A stretch of 64,000 bases of DNA, taken from Rhizophlyctis rosea (lineage: Eukaryota; Chytridiomycota; Chytridiomycetes; Rhizophlyctidales; Rhizophlyctidaceae). The notes below the pieces were generated by a model. It did not search any database and had not been told where the DNA came from. It saw only the letters and a program-made list of their open reading frames with translations. The stretch is from positions 372,001 through 436,000 of the forward strand of contig JADGJC010000002.1 in assembly GCA_027596075.1 (NCBI GenBank). The letters run 5' to 3'. The position numbers and the translations under genes are program-made. Below are positions 36,972-52,410 of this stretch, one piece after another; within the stretch, counting starts at the first letter, position 1, and each line of letters starts with the position of its first letter.

Positions 36972-39658
36972 GCAGATTACCATATAGCATAGATAGCTTA
37001 CCATAATAGAGTAGGTCGCTCAGGTCACTTGGTAGTTTTGTCCAGAGAAAGCGAATCGAAGCGACTCATTTTCAGAAAGGGCCACACAATCCGCTTTGAG
37101 TTTAGATAGGAAAACAACATGCTTTGAAGTCTTAACGGAAAGTATAACAAACAGCAGTCACTCATTCAGGTGGTAATTCGGCATATGAATTTCTATTTTC
37201 AATGATGCAGTGATCCTGAGAAACAACAACGAACCACACACATTGGTGGCATCCCCCCACTCAAAGTAAGTGGACGCATGGTAGCAGGCGCAAGTAAACC
37301 GCAAAAAAAACATATGGGACTTATGGTCGTGGACAGGTGATAGCGCCGTGCTCGAACCCAGGACCTTCCGGTCGGTGAGGACGCGCCCTACCACTCGTGC
37401 ACTGGCCCGCCCACTGACGTTTGTCGATTAAAAATCTGCAAACCTCCAAAAGAAGCCAGATATGGGCTATGATACAATCTGCGTAGGACTGCACAGCAAT
37501 TTCGCCCTCAAGATATGGCTGGACAACCGCCAAAAAAGAAAGGCCACGCTGATCCACTTCGAAAGGGCAACTCCATAATGATCATCGCAGCTCGCTCAAC
37601 GCAACCCGCAAAGGGAGGAACGGACTAGAAGCAGACCGTCTAAACATCATCGGCAACCCGAGCCCTGCATAATAGAAAGGACAGGTCAGCAAACTGTTGC
37701 CAAAACTTCTGACACTCCTCCCCAACACACATAATAAGTCTCAGAAATTTGGGTATAGATGATTGATAGACGCTCATTCCCCCTAGTAAGAGGTCGCACT
37801 GACGTGCAAATGTCTTTGGTCTCGTCCTTGACTACCTGCAGAAGCCAAAATACGGCACTCTGAACTCACCTGGAGTATCTTGAGTCAATTGCAGAAAATT
37901 CGCAAAAGATAATTTATTGTTGGTGAAAGGTGAGATTTGGCCTTTTTGAACTGTTGTTGGCAAAAAATTGCAAGATGGGAGGCTGAGTTCACAAGCCTCC
38001 TCGTGCCACATGCTCGACCAAACGCGTCAGGGTCCTTCGCAAGATTTGGATGTGGGCTGACTGAAGTTTATTGAGCCATACCTCAAAATTTCATCTGTCC
38101 TTTCCCTGAAATTGAAGCCTCGGGAAAGGAGAAACACCAAGAAAAGGCCTCAGTTGTGGCCATCTGAAGTGTTCATCTGGTGGACCATTCCAGACACCCA
38201 CCCCCCGCGCATTCGTGCCATCCTTTTCATGTCAAATGGCAGACAACTATGGACCCCATCTGGTTCGGGTTCATTTGATAGTCCATTTTCTTGGCAAATG
38301 GCCAGCCGCTGCCGCATGACATGAGGATTGTCACAATAAATCCCTGCGGCGCCCGCTGGCGTGTTTTAAACGACATCTAAAGGAATGAAGATAGGTATTT
38401 TGTGTGCTTTCGGAAAAATAAGATGATCCAGTCTCATTAACATGTCTCGAGCCAGAATGCAGTGTGATTGACCAGGCGTGCTATCTGCCTTGCTTAAAAT
38501 GATATTTTCCATAACTTATTGAAAACAAATGCCTATCAGCGTAACTGTGTTGTTCCATCTGGTTAATCGAAAAAAAATGTGCCTTGCTGGCAGTCAAAAC
38601 AGACAACTCAAAAATGTGATTGATCTTTTGCGTGGGTGAATTGTGAGTGATGGGGTGTTGGAAAGAGGGAGCGTGGGAGAAAGGGGTTGGAAGAGAGCAG
38701 GAAGCCTTGGCCACCCGCTATCTTTGAGCCCGTCTTTGTGCACACGTGCGGCCAGCGGGCGTGCCGAACCTCCGGTGCCCGCCAACTGCGCCCGCTTGAA
38801 ATGGGGAGGCCCCTAAATTTTGGAACCTTCAAAGTTGCCGCTGCCGTGTTCTCTTCCATCCAAAATACACCCCAGCTTTCCCAACGGCTCCTCTGAACCC
38901 TTGGTTATGCCGATGCGTCATGTCCATCATAGGTTTTAGGCCCTAAACCTCAACCGTCCCCATCACTTGACGCAACCCTGCTGCGGGTGCTAGTCTGTTG
39001 GACCGTCCTGCTTTTGCGTGGCGGGGTTTCCTATGTTTGTCGGGTTGGGTTGCCTCTGTAGGGGAATAGCTAGCCCAACAAAATATTCGCCTGGTGAGTA
39101 ATAATGGGTTGTCTGAGTTCTCTGTCTTGATCGGGCATCGGAGGGGATGGTCGTGATGATATGGATGGGATATGGCACTATCGGGCACAGCCAGGCAGTG
39201 CCGCTCACGTTGGGGACCCTGATGAGCGACGGGGGGGACCGAATCTGCACATGTTGTCAATCACTGCCATGTGCATCCCCGATTGGATCTTACTTGACTT
39301 GGTCGCGTCAGAGAAACGCCATATGAAATTTCATTTCATGAAGCGATTTCCCAATGCACCCCACCCGTGGATGAAAACTGAATCGTGGGATCTTGGATTC
39401 CAATCATGTACTAACCAGAAACCATTTTGGTGACTTTTACAGCTCTCCGCGTAGGAGTAGCGTCGGACCTATTTAATGGCTGTCAGCCCCCCTGTCGAGA
39501 TCATCCCAAAGGCTGCCAGTGGCCTTGGTCCTACAAAGCGTGCTCATCCCTCGCATAAAATAGGAGGTATTGCAACAGCGAGGTATGTTGTCCATAAACC
39601 ATATGTCGCATTCATCGTTACCTCGAAGCCTGAACGTTTGTTTCATCCCGTTATCAGC
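36972..39658. other. Long intergenic region, 2.7 kb
   Basis: No gene is supported. Small frames overlap on both strands without family signatures. It includes a tRNA-like segment on the minus strand (37331-37412) with a GGTTCGAGC box but poor stem pairing. AT-rich stretches lie at 38480-38640. The 3' end would contain the promoter of the Sly41-like gene. Confidence 0.45.
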
Positions 39659-41212
39659 ATGATAAGCGTAGAGACTGAATCAGACCGCTATGTTCCATCG
39701 CCCAAATTACATCGTTCCCATGGCGCTACTGGATCTGCCACATTGGCTTTCTCGGATGCATACTACAACAACGAGAAGCCCAACGCGCCGGGCTACGAAG
39801 GAGGGATACAAGGAGATCCGAATTTAAAGCCTTATCCTCCCGCTGCTGACAGCATACCACGAAAACCACCTCATACACCAAAATCCTCCATCGATCGGCA
39901 AAATAATGTAAACATCAATATCACCTACAACACACAATACAACATTCACTATCCCGAAGTTCCAAAACCAGGAAGCACTTCATTCGATCCATACCCTCGC
40001 CCTAGTCATACCGACGATATCGGCAAAACACCTGATGCGTACGCTTTTATAGACCTCTTCTTAGAGAAAATCTGCACCTACCTTCCACCCTCCATGACCG
40101 CCGACACCCTCCGTTTCTGCCTTCTCTGCTGCATATGGTACTCGGCATCCGCCCTCTCCAACAACCTCGAGAAGCAAACGCTGAACATCTGGAGCTATCC
40201 AATGACTCTTACATATGTGCAATTCGGCATGGTGGCTATCCTCTGCTTGGTTACGCACGTGCTGGGCTTCAGCAACATCCGTCGCCCAACCGTAGAGATT
40301 GTCAAAACGGTCCTACCCCTAGCCTTGTTTCAAATCGCCGGCCATGTGTTTTCGTCGTATGCACTGTCCGTGATGTCTGTTGCCATTTCCCACACGATAA
40401 AGGTATGGGTCGCCGCAGCACATAGGCGTCATTTTGCACCATTCTTAACCCTGCAATGCGACTCGTATCTCCAGGCACTATCGCCTTTATTCACAGTCGG
40501 GATATACCGCCTCATATTCCAAATCGGCTACTCACCCAAAGTGTACACGGCGCTCATACCTCTTACGGGCGGTGTCATCATCGTCTGCAACGGCGCCGCC
40601 AAGGAGTTGACCTTCACAATGGCCGGCTGCCTATGTGCCCTCACCTCCACCATCATCTTCGTCGCCCAAAACATCTGGTCGAAAAAACTATTCAACGACT
40701 CGTCCAGCAAAATCCCCGTAGCGACTGGCGCTAGACTGGACAAGATGAACCTCCTGTTTTACTCCGCCGCGTTGGCGTTCGTGATGATGTTCCCGCTGTG
40801 GTTTTACACGGACGGGTTCGAGATGCTGTTCCCGTTGTACGATCCACTGATTGCGGGCCCGCCGCCTGCAGCGTGTATGTATATACTTATGGATGGGGCG
40901 ACGCATTTTGCGCAGAGTGTCATAGCGTTTTCCATCTTGGCCATCGTTAGTCCTATTACGTATTCTATTGCGGCGTTAGTGAAGAGGATATGCGTTATTG
41001 TAGCTTCGATAATCTGGTTTGGGGAGCACGTCAATAATGTGGAGAAGGTTGGGATTCTCTTGACGTTCGTAGGGTTATATTTGTATGATAGAGCGAAGGA
41101 AAATGTCAATAAGGGGGAGGCGAAGATAGCGGCGATTCAAGAGCGGCGGCGGTCGATGTCTGGATTACCTTTGCCGATGGTTTCACGGAAGGGGGAAGAG
41201 ACACTTGCTTAG
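39659..41212 (+). CDS. Sly41-like triose-phosphate/nucleotide-sugar transporter family protein
   Basis: Exons 39659..40402 and 40475..41212. A hydrophilic N-terminus of about 145 residues (Pro, Ser and Asn rich) precedes a ten-helix drug/metabolite transporter fold. FCLLCCIWYSASALSNNLEKQTLN and WSYPMTLTYVQ are close to the first conserved segment of TPT-family proteins, and SPITYSIAALVKRICVIVASIIWF is the conserved penultimate helix with its Lys-Arg pair. Yeast Sly41 is an ER/Golgi membrane member whose overexpression relieves loss of Ypt1. The exact substrate is unknown. The 72-nt intron (40403..40474) is a multiple of three and contains no stop, so an unspliced frame is also open. An upstream in-frame ATG at 39476 would add 61 poorly conserved residues. 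Confidence 0.85.
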   Translation: MISVETESDRYVPSPKLHRSHGATGSATLAFSDAYYNNEKPNAPGYEGGIQGDPNLKPYPPAADSIPRKPPHTPKSSIDRQNNVNINITYNTQYNIHYPEVPKPGSTSFDPYPRPSHTDDIGKTPDAYAFIDLFLEKICTYLPPSMTADTLRFCLLCCIWYSASALSNNLEKQTLNIWSYPMTLTYVQFGMVAILCLVTHVLGFSNIRRPTVEIVKTVLPLALFQIAGHVFSSYALSVMSVAISHTIKVWVAAAHRRHFAPFLTLQCDSYLQALSPLFTVGIYRLIFQIGYSPKVYTALIPLTGGVIIVCNGAAKELTFTMAGCLCALTSTIIFVAQNIWSKKLFNDSSSKIPVATGARLDKMNLLFYSAALAFVMMFPLWFYTDGFEMLFPLYDPLIAGPPPAACMYILMDGATHFAQSVIAFSILAIVSPITYSIAALVKRICVIVASIIWFGEHVNNVEKVGILLTFVGLYLYDRAKENVNKGEAKIAAIQERRRSMSGLPLPMVSRKGEETLA

Positions 41213-41395
41213 CTTTGCGGGTATTTCGATTGTATATATGAAAATAGATTTTTGCATAGAGCGAGCGCAATATTAGGCGCATCAATCACGATTGGGTAAA
41301 CTGTCCTTGAGTGCTGAATACCTTCTTGTAATGTGTTTGTTTGAGATTGTGCATAACCCGATATTTACATTGTATTTACATTTAAGCCCATGCCA

Positions 41396-42674
41396 CTAAC
41401 GGCCTGCACCCCATTGCTGGGGTGGATATTGTTGAGGAGGCGGGAAATTGCCACCGAAAGGAGGAGGGGGTCCAGGGGGTCTTCCGAATGGAGGAGGCTC
41501 TGAATTGGGCGTTAGGAAAAGTGTGACGGTCCATAAAGATCTTGCAAAACTTACGCATAGGGAAGCCTGCGGGGGGTCCTCCCTGTGGAGGCGGTTGGAG
41601 ACCTCCTGGCGGTCCCTGAAAGCCGAACGGAGGTGGTTGTGGTGGTCGAGACATGAAAGGTTGCACAGGGGCGATGGGTGCAGCCACTGGCACTGGGGGT
41701 AAGGCAACGGGCATAGCAGGAGCTGGTCCAGTGCCTGGGCGGGTCGGAATTTCTCCAACAAACATTCGATTTGGCATATGTGCTGGTGCGTTTTTCCGCG
41801 ACTCGGAAGCCAGTAGCCTCTCTGATTGTTGACACCGGTTCAGCGATGAAAAGAGACAATTTCAAACAGCTTACACGACGCATACCTGCTGCGGAACCGT
41901 GGCGCTCCCCTTTCCCATCCTTTTTGAAAGCATAAGACACGGTGATCGGCTTATTCATCAAGAATTGACCGTTCATCGCTTCAATGGCAGCATCAGACGA
42001 TTCAAAGTTGTCGAATGATACGAAACCGTAACCCTTTGAATTTCCCACATCTGGATCTCGTGCGACCTGCGGACCCAATCGTTGAAACCCAATTGACGCA
42101 TTGAATCACGTCTGCATATCAACAATACCTTCGGAGTCTGTACGATGACACCAAACGCACTGAAGGTATCGTACAAAAGCTTCTCGTCCACATCAGGGTC
42201 GAGGTTCCCTATGAACAGGTTTGCGCCAACGTCAAGGTTCTTTCGGTCTGATGTCGCTTTGTTCACGCGGATAGGTTTTCCAAACAGCTTGATCATGTTC
42301 ATAATCTACAAGACAATGTGACATGTGAAAATTAGATTTTGGCGTTTGGTTTGGTGCATCAAGTTGGTAGGGTTTCCTCACGTACCTTGATAGCATATTC
42401 AGCATCCTCCTCTGTCATGTATTCAACAAACCCGTAACCTTGATGTGACTGCGTTACCCGATCCTTAGGCAGATGAACATTCACTTTTGTTTCCAAGAAA
42501 AGGCCGATGAGTTAGTGCAAACAGATCAGGAAGCTTTCAACAAACATTGAGCTCACCCACTGGGCCCGCTTGGAGCATCAACTCCCAGAGCAAGCCTTCA
42601 GTCACTCGCTCGTCCACATTGCCCACATATACCGTCGCGTCCTGATTGCGCTCTTCTGGTGGACGGGAAGCCAT
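41396..42674 (-). CDS. hsh49: Splicing factor 3B subunit 4 (SF3b49/Hsh49)
   Basis: Exons 42674..42557, 42483..42386, 42305..42129, 42066..41886, 41821..41555 and 41499..41396 give 314 residues. Two RRMs: the first begins [12 protein letters not shown] and carries GYGFVEYM; the second has [20 protein letters not shown] and [17 protein letters not shown]. The linker contains the SF3B4 hallmark [20 protein letters not shown], then ERHGSAA and a Pro/Gly-rich tail ending QQWGAGR. SF3B4 is part of the U2 snRNP SF3b complex and contacts pre-mRNA near the branch site. Length is intermediate between yeast Hsh49 (shorter) and human SF3B4 (longer tail). Confidence 0.96.
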
Positions 42675-43265
42675 GTTGCTTGGTCAGGAGGTATTGTCCG
42701 ATCTGCGGAAAGGGTAAGCAAAGTAAGCAAGCAGAACGGAAACAGACAGTGAGGGGTTCGCGTGGCTAGGGTGGCTGACTGCGCAGCCTGCGCCTTTCTG
42801 GGATAACACTGCAATGCATCACAATTCCAGCCGGCATTGCACTGCGACGCCACTTATGACGGTGCATTTTAGAGTTTTTACCTTTTGTCGGCCGAGATGA
42901 CCGCGCCTCGATGTCGATTGCCACACGGTTGTTCCACAAATTGGCGCCGCTCAGCCACATCGGTAAATTGCGGCCACAAGCACGCAGCAAAGTCACTCAC
43001 ACGACCACCTTGGCAAAACCCTCTGCAAAAAAGGTTATCTTGCAATTCTTCACAGAACTACCTCACCTTCTTTGAGGAACAACTTCGACACAATCTTAAT
43101 AAAAAGGCACACCTGACCAGTTCTCACGCCCGCACACCTCTTCCTCGTTTTAGGTGCGCATATTTACTGTCGCAAAAGTTCGATCATAAACCTTATCTGC
43201 CCCATCGCTTTCATTACAAACTACGTACCACAGCAACTTCCACCAAAGTAAACTCCAGACAACGC
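42675..43265. promoter_or_regulatory. Divergent region SF3B4 / P-type ATPase
   Basis: 591 bp with no gene. It probably carries both promoters and the ATPase leader; the 3' part (43080-43265) is AC/T-rich. No specific motif could be assigned. Confidence 0.4.
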
Positions 43266-47916
<4,651 letters not shown>

Positions 47917-48160
47917 ATCCTTCATTGTGAATATTCAGATAGGTGTTAGTCTAGTTGTACAAAGACGGCCAAGGGCGGGTCTGTAGTATCGTGTTCTTCT
48001 TTTAGGGCCCGCACATCGTAAATATATTTCTACAATATGACTAGTATGTAAAAAGGGTATCGAATTAGCTAGGGAGCTTCTTGGATTACGATTAGTAGGT
48101 ATGGCTTTGCTGTTTTGTGGGATAGGAGAATATGATGTTATTATGTGAACGCAAAGGAAG

Positions 48161-48750
48161 CTACCCAATTTCCTCACTTTCTGCGACCATGATCTGTGGG
48201 TTGTTTGTTCAGTATAATTGGGATCGGCTGCCGACTGTGGATTCTGCGATACTACCTCATGCTTTTTTGACCTTATCCGCAGGAAGGTCAGATCATCCTG
48301 TTCAAACAGATTTGCAGCAGGTTCATAAAGCGCTCGTCCTTACTTCGTCTGCTTGACTATGTTATAGCATACCTCTGGATCTAAGTCTCTTACAACATTC
48401 TTTCCACGCGATGCCAGCTGCGTCACGAGGGTCGAGATTTGTTGAGTTTGGATGTTGTCCAGTGTTGACTTCAGGACAGTGCCTTCATGTGTTGCTATAA
48501 CGACGCCTGTATCGTCGCAGCGAAGAATGGTCAGAACCATTGACTTTGCCATCAAGACCCCAGAGTCCACGCTGGGTTTGTCTCTCTCCAAGTTGGGACT
48601 CTCACACCTTGAACGCCTTTGTGTTGCTGTACCCGGTTGAGTGTCGTTTCCACATCGTTGTATTCCTTGGTTCCACTCGACTACGATCCAACAAGTTTCA
48701 ATATATGATAGAAACGGTCCGATGGCAACCAACACTCCAGATCTCACCAT
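48161..48750 (-). CDS. Dynein light chain, roadblock/LC7 type
   Basis: Exons 48750..48748 (ATG only), 48680..48608, 48506..48373, 48297..48256 and 48193..48161 give 94 residues. Family landmarks: DVETTLNRVQQHKGVQG, VVIATHEGTVLKSTLDN, TLVTQLASRGKNVVRDLDPE and DDLTFLRIRSKKHE. The family forms homodimers on the dynein intermediate chains, in cytoplasmic and axonemal dyneins. The initiating codon lies directly before a 67-nt intron that starts with GTGAGA. The C-terminus stops after IMVAESEEIG, so the last beta strand of typical members (D-Y-x-L-I-V-I-Q) is absent or lies on an exon I could not identify. Confidence 0.9.
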
Positions 48751-49753
48751 TTGGTATATAAAGACCCTCGCGTTAAAATGCGTGGTGAGGTTGTGTGGCA
48801 AAAATTGTGTGCAACCTGAATCCTGATCCGCCAACCATTCGACCTCCAGCAAGAATAGGTAGACTATGGGGTATGGTTGACATAAGCATTGGAGTGCCCC
48901 CCATGGTCGGCGATCTGCTTGCCACATTACCTCAATTGTTTACATCCGTAAATAAAGTGGAGACAAAGTTTGTGCTGGAGGAAGTTGGATGAGGAGATTT
49001 GTGTGCAGTCGCGTGCCCACTTAGTCATTTCGACAGATAGGGCTTACATCAGCAACAGACGTTCATCTTATCGCTCCGGGACATCAGGCCCTCCGCACCG
49101 CGATGTTTGCTTTCCCTTCGCCCATCCGCGGTAAACGGTCAGATCTCCTTTCAACCTTGCGGGGGAGAAGGGGCAGAAGGAGTGATAACAAGGAAATGAA
49201 AGCCTGCAAGTGTGCCTAACGGACCCACTTCCGTATCGGCTGCGGTTAGCTGATTCACCAGCTCAGCGCGTCCACATCCACCAACGTTCATCAAGCTCCA
49301 GGGATGTCATATCATTCCTTGAGCACTCAAAGAAGTTATAAAAGCTGCAGTCTCATCCCAGTCTGACTCAAAGGCCAGTCCATCTGCTTTCCCAACTGTC
49401 ACTTTCACATGTAAAAAAAGCGGTTTGACCAAAATCAACCTGTGGATGTATTCCTACATTTCGGCTTCTAGTCGGAAGAAACGATTCACAACTGTATTTT
49501 TGGCAAACAGCTTTTCTTTGCGTTCTACTTAGTTGATCTCCTTTGAGTCTTTGTTGTCCTTTCCATTCGTCGTTCCTCTATGAGCAGTGCATGTCCCTCG
49601 CATTCCAAACTCATTTAGCAGTTCCATCAGACTCATCAGCGCGCCAATAGAGTTTATGAGGTGGTTATGGGGTGCGGCCTGTTTGCGGTGCACATCAGCC
49701 CATATACGCCCCGGCCATCGATTGTTCATCTGTGGCCCTGGTAGCAATTTTTG

Positions 49754-49809
49754 TTTCAAACGTTTGACATCTGATTCATTTTGCTTTCAAACGTTTGACA
49801 TCTGATTCA
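49754..49809. repeat. 25-bp direct repeat, two copies 31 bp apart
   Basis: The sequence starting TTTCAAACGTTTGACATCTG occurs at 49754-49778 and 49785-49809, identical over 25 bases with six bases between copies. The unit contains the near-palindrome CAAACGTTTG. Confidence 0.9.
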
Positions 49810-50360
49810 CTATCGTACCGAAGGAGACAATTTTGACCTCAGCCCGTTGAACTCCGCCACGCAGTGAGAACTGGGATGACGGGCCTGAAAGAACATTTTG
49901 GAAGCCCGTTTGAAAAAGGAGCAGAGTTATATGGTTCGTTCACAGGCGGGTAAGGCTGGAAGATTAACAGGAAATGGGATATTCTAATGCATCCGCCTTA
50001 CAATTTTTGAACTCATGCGAAGCATTTCAAACAGGAAGCATGGCAACCGTCATATTCCGTGCGTGGAAAGCTTCAAAAAACGTCACACTGGCACAGATCA
50101 CAGCCACTTCCAAAAAGCGACTTTCAACTTTGACAGGGAGGGGTGGACCGTGGCCAGGCCTCTTGCCACTCGGGAAATCGCGGCAGACCGGAGGCCAGGC
50201 ATCAGCCAGGTCGGCCGGGGCTGCACTCGGCCTCAATTTAGGCTTTCTCATGGCCACAACCTCCGGCACAACCCTCGCGTGTTCGTGGTGGGTTGAAACT
50301 TGATGGACTTGATGGACCGTGGCCCAGATGGTCGGTTGATGGCCGACAAAATACCAAAAC

Positions 50361-50368
50361 TATAAATA
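50361..50368 (+). promoter_or_regulatory. TATA-like element upstream of the universal stress protein gene
   Basis: TATAAATA lies 135 bp before the start codon, followed by a pyrimidine-rich, AC-rich leader. Position and orientation fit a core promoter; this is inference. Confidence 0.45.
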
Positions 50369-50495
50369 TCCAGTCCATTCACCTTACTTCTGCCTTTCAT
50401 CATACCACACATTCTACTTCTCATTCATATATCCGTCGCCTGATTGTGCATCGCAACTCAAATCCATTCTCCACGAAACAATAATACACACAGCC

Positions 50496-51218
50496 ATGGC
50501 CACCGCAGCTCCCGTTGGTTTGACACCCTCCTCCACTCCCAAAACCGTTCTTTTCGCCTTGGACGAGTCGGCACACTCTGTCGGCGCATTGAACTGGGTG
50601 TTTGATTACGTTCTTCAAAATGGTGACAAGGTAATTCGATCAAACATATAGCCCCTCTTACATGTGAAAGTCTCTAATTCCTGTTTCGCTCTAGCTCGTC
50701 ACTGTTGTTGTCACCGAGAAGGAGTCCTCCGATGCCGTTGTTTCTCGTGTGAAGACTTTGCTCCGTGCAGTATGGCAGTCAAATGACAAGAATGTGACAA
50801 TGACTGTCCGAGTTCTCCATGGTGCGTATCAATGCTGCCATTTTTGTTTATTTGCTGTTTGCTGACCTGGTTTCCCTGATCTACAGGTTCTAACTCCAAA
50901 GCGGGCGAGCTTATCTGCAAACTTGCCAGTGAGGTCAACCCGAGTATGTTGATTTTGGGTTCTGCCGGGAAGAGCCATGTCAAGGGGTACGTTTCTTTCG
51001 GCTGTTCAACTTTGTTACATGATGGAGAAGCTAACGCAATGGCATTTTCTTCATGCAGACTTCTTGTTGGTTCCGTGAGCAACTACTGTATTGCTGAAGC
51101 ACCCTGCAACGTTATCGTCGCTAGGATGAAGCCCGAGGAGGAGGAGGAGCGTGGCCGTACCCTTCAAGCCATCTCGGCCGGAAGGAGAAGATCCCTCTCC
51201 CCTTTGTTCATCATGTAA
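50496..51218 (+). CDS. Universal stress protein (UspA-like)
   Basis: Exons 50496..50630, 50695..50821, 50887..50986 and 51059..51218 give 173 residues. The fold starts KTVLFALDESAHSVGALNWV. The nucleotide-binding signature is split by the last intron: LILGSAGKSHVKG then LLVGSVSNYCIAEAPCNVIVAR, matching the G-x2-G-x9-G-[S/T] pattern of ATP-binding USPs. The tail RRRSLSPLF is Ser/Arg rich. USPs occur in chytrids and other fungi; the exact role (stress survival, ATP sensing) is not determined by sequence. Confidence 0.9.
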
Positions 51219-52410
51219 TTTATGTCAACCTGTGGATTTGCCAAGCAAAGGCTGTTCTTCCGTTGATATCAAATATGTAATTGTGTAATATAGTATAAAT
51301 GTATATTGTGCGCACACAACAACGGTGTCTTGATAGTACCATTGGTAGTGAATCAATATTCTCTCACCACTGCTGCTGCCGATAGTACAATGCTCCTGCT
51401 ACTACTACATTTGTTGACACCATGATCAAGCAATTTGCTCGGGATCAGTCATACCGTTCCTCACATCCTCCTCTTGAACGCACTGGAACTCCATCACCCC
51501 ACTCAACCTTCATCTCCACCAGCTTTGACCTCTTCTTGGGTTCACTAAATTATGGTCCTTGCCGGTTATCCCACCCAGGAACAACAAATTGCATCCTGAG
51601 GCACACACGCGCCAAAGATTGCGAGGCAGAACTCGGAGACTTCCGTAGCTCCCATGTCTGAGGATGATTCCCAATTCAGGAGAAAGCTTCTAGTACGATC
51701 GGGGTACACAGCTGGATCTCGGCTTGTTGCGGTAATTGACAAAACGATTCGTTGACCTTTCGCAATGACGCCGGAAGGAGAATGGAAGACTATACCACCC
51801 CTTGCTATTCGAGAAATGGCAGGAACTGGTGCGTAGGGCAGGAACTTCTGTTTGATTTCGCAAAAGACAGCGGCTTGTGTTTGACATGTTAGTCAAGTAA
51901 TTGGCGTTCCAACTGAAGGAGAGATTTGCAGAATCCTGCTCCTCACAAAGTGAAGACATGAGAAATGAATCGCAAAATGAGTTGAATAGCGAAGGCAATG
52001 AGTATGCATGTCGGGTGAGCGCTCTTTCACATGAACGATGGCATGCCAACTTCACCACCGTGAGCTGCCAATTTGGCTGAGACCATCACCGAGAACAGAG
52101 CAAGAAGGTGTCAACAGGCAAATAGTTCATGGATACGATGTTGGTATCTGCCGAGAGGATGTCGACCATACTGGGAATTGACTATGAAGCTCAAACTGGC
52201 CACCCTTTGGAACTCAAATTTACTGCCACGGGTGATGTCGCTCAAATTTGATGGACCATGAGCGACTAAGGTTCAATTCAGCCAGAAAAGCCAACGCGAG
52301 GTTCTGACTGCCGGACTTCAGGTCCACATTGATAGACGGTATCTGAGTTTTGTCGTTTGATCCAAAACTTGTTCGATATATATACATGGCGATTACATGT
52401 AAAAGTATCA
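51219..52410. other. Intergenic region, 1.2 kb, no gene recognised
   Basis: It lies between the convergent stress-protein and F-box genes. Frames of 60-122 codons on both strands overlap and have no recognisable motif. Confidence 0.45.

Larger units (their letters stand above)
48751..50495. other. Intergenic region, 1.7 kb, with a 25-bp direct repeat and the stress-protein promoter
   Basis: No gene recognised. It contains two perfect 25-bp repeats at 49754-49809 and a TATA-like element before the universal stress protein gene. Open frames on both strands are short and unsupported. Confidence 0.5.

Noticed and set aside
37331..37412. A functional tRNA gene
   Set aside because: Boxes are present but stems do not pair, so only a finding of low weight was made.
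48340..48927. Minus-strand 195-codon frame as one gene
   Set aside because: Reads through two introns of the roadblock gene; conserved sequence is recovered only after splicing.
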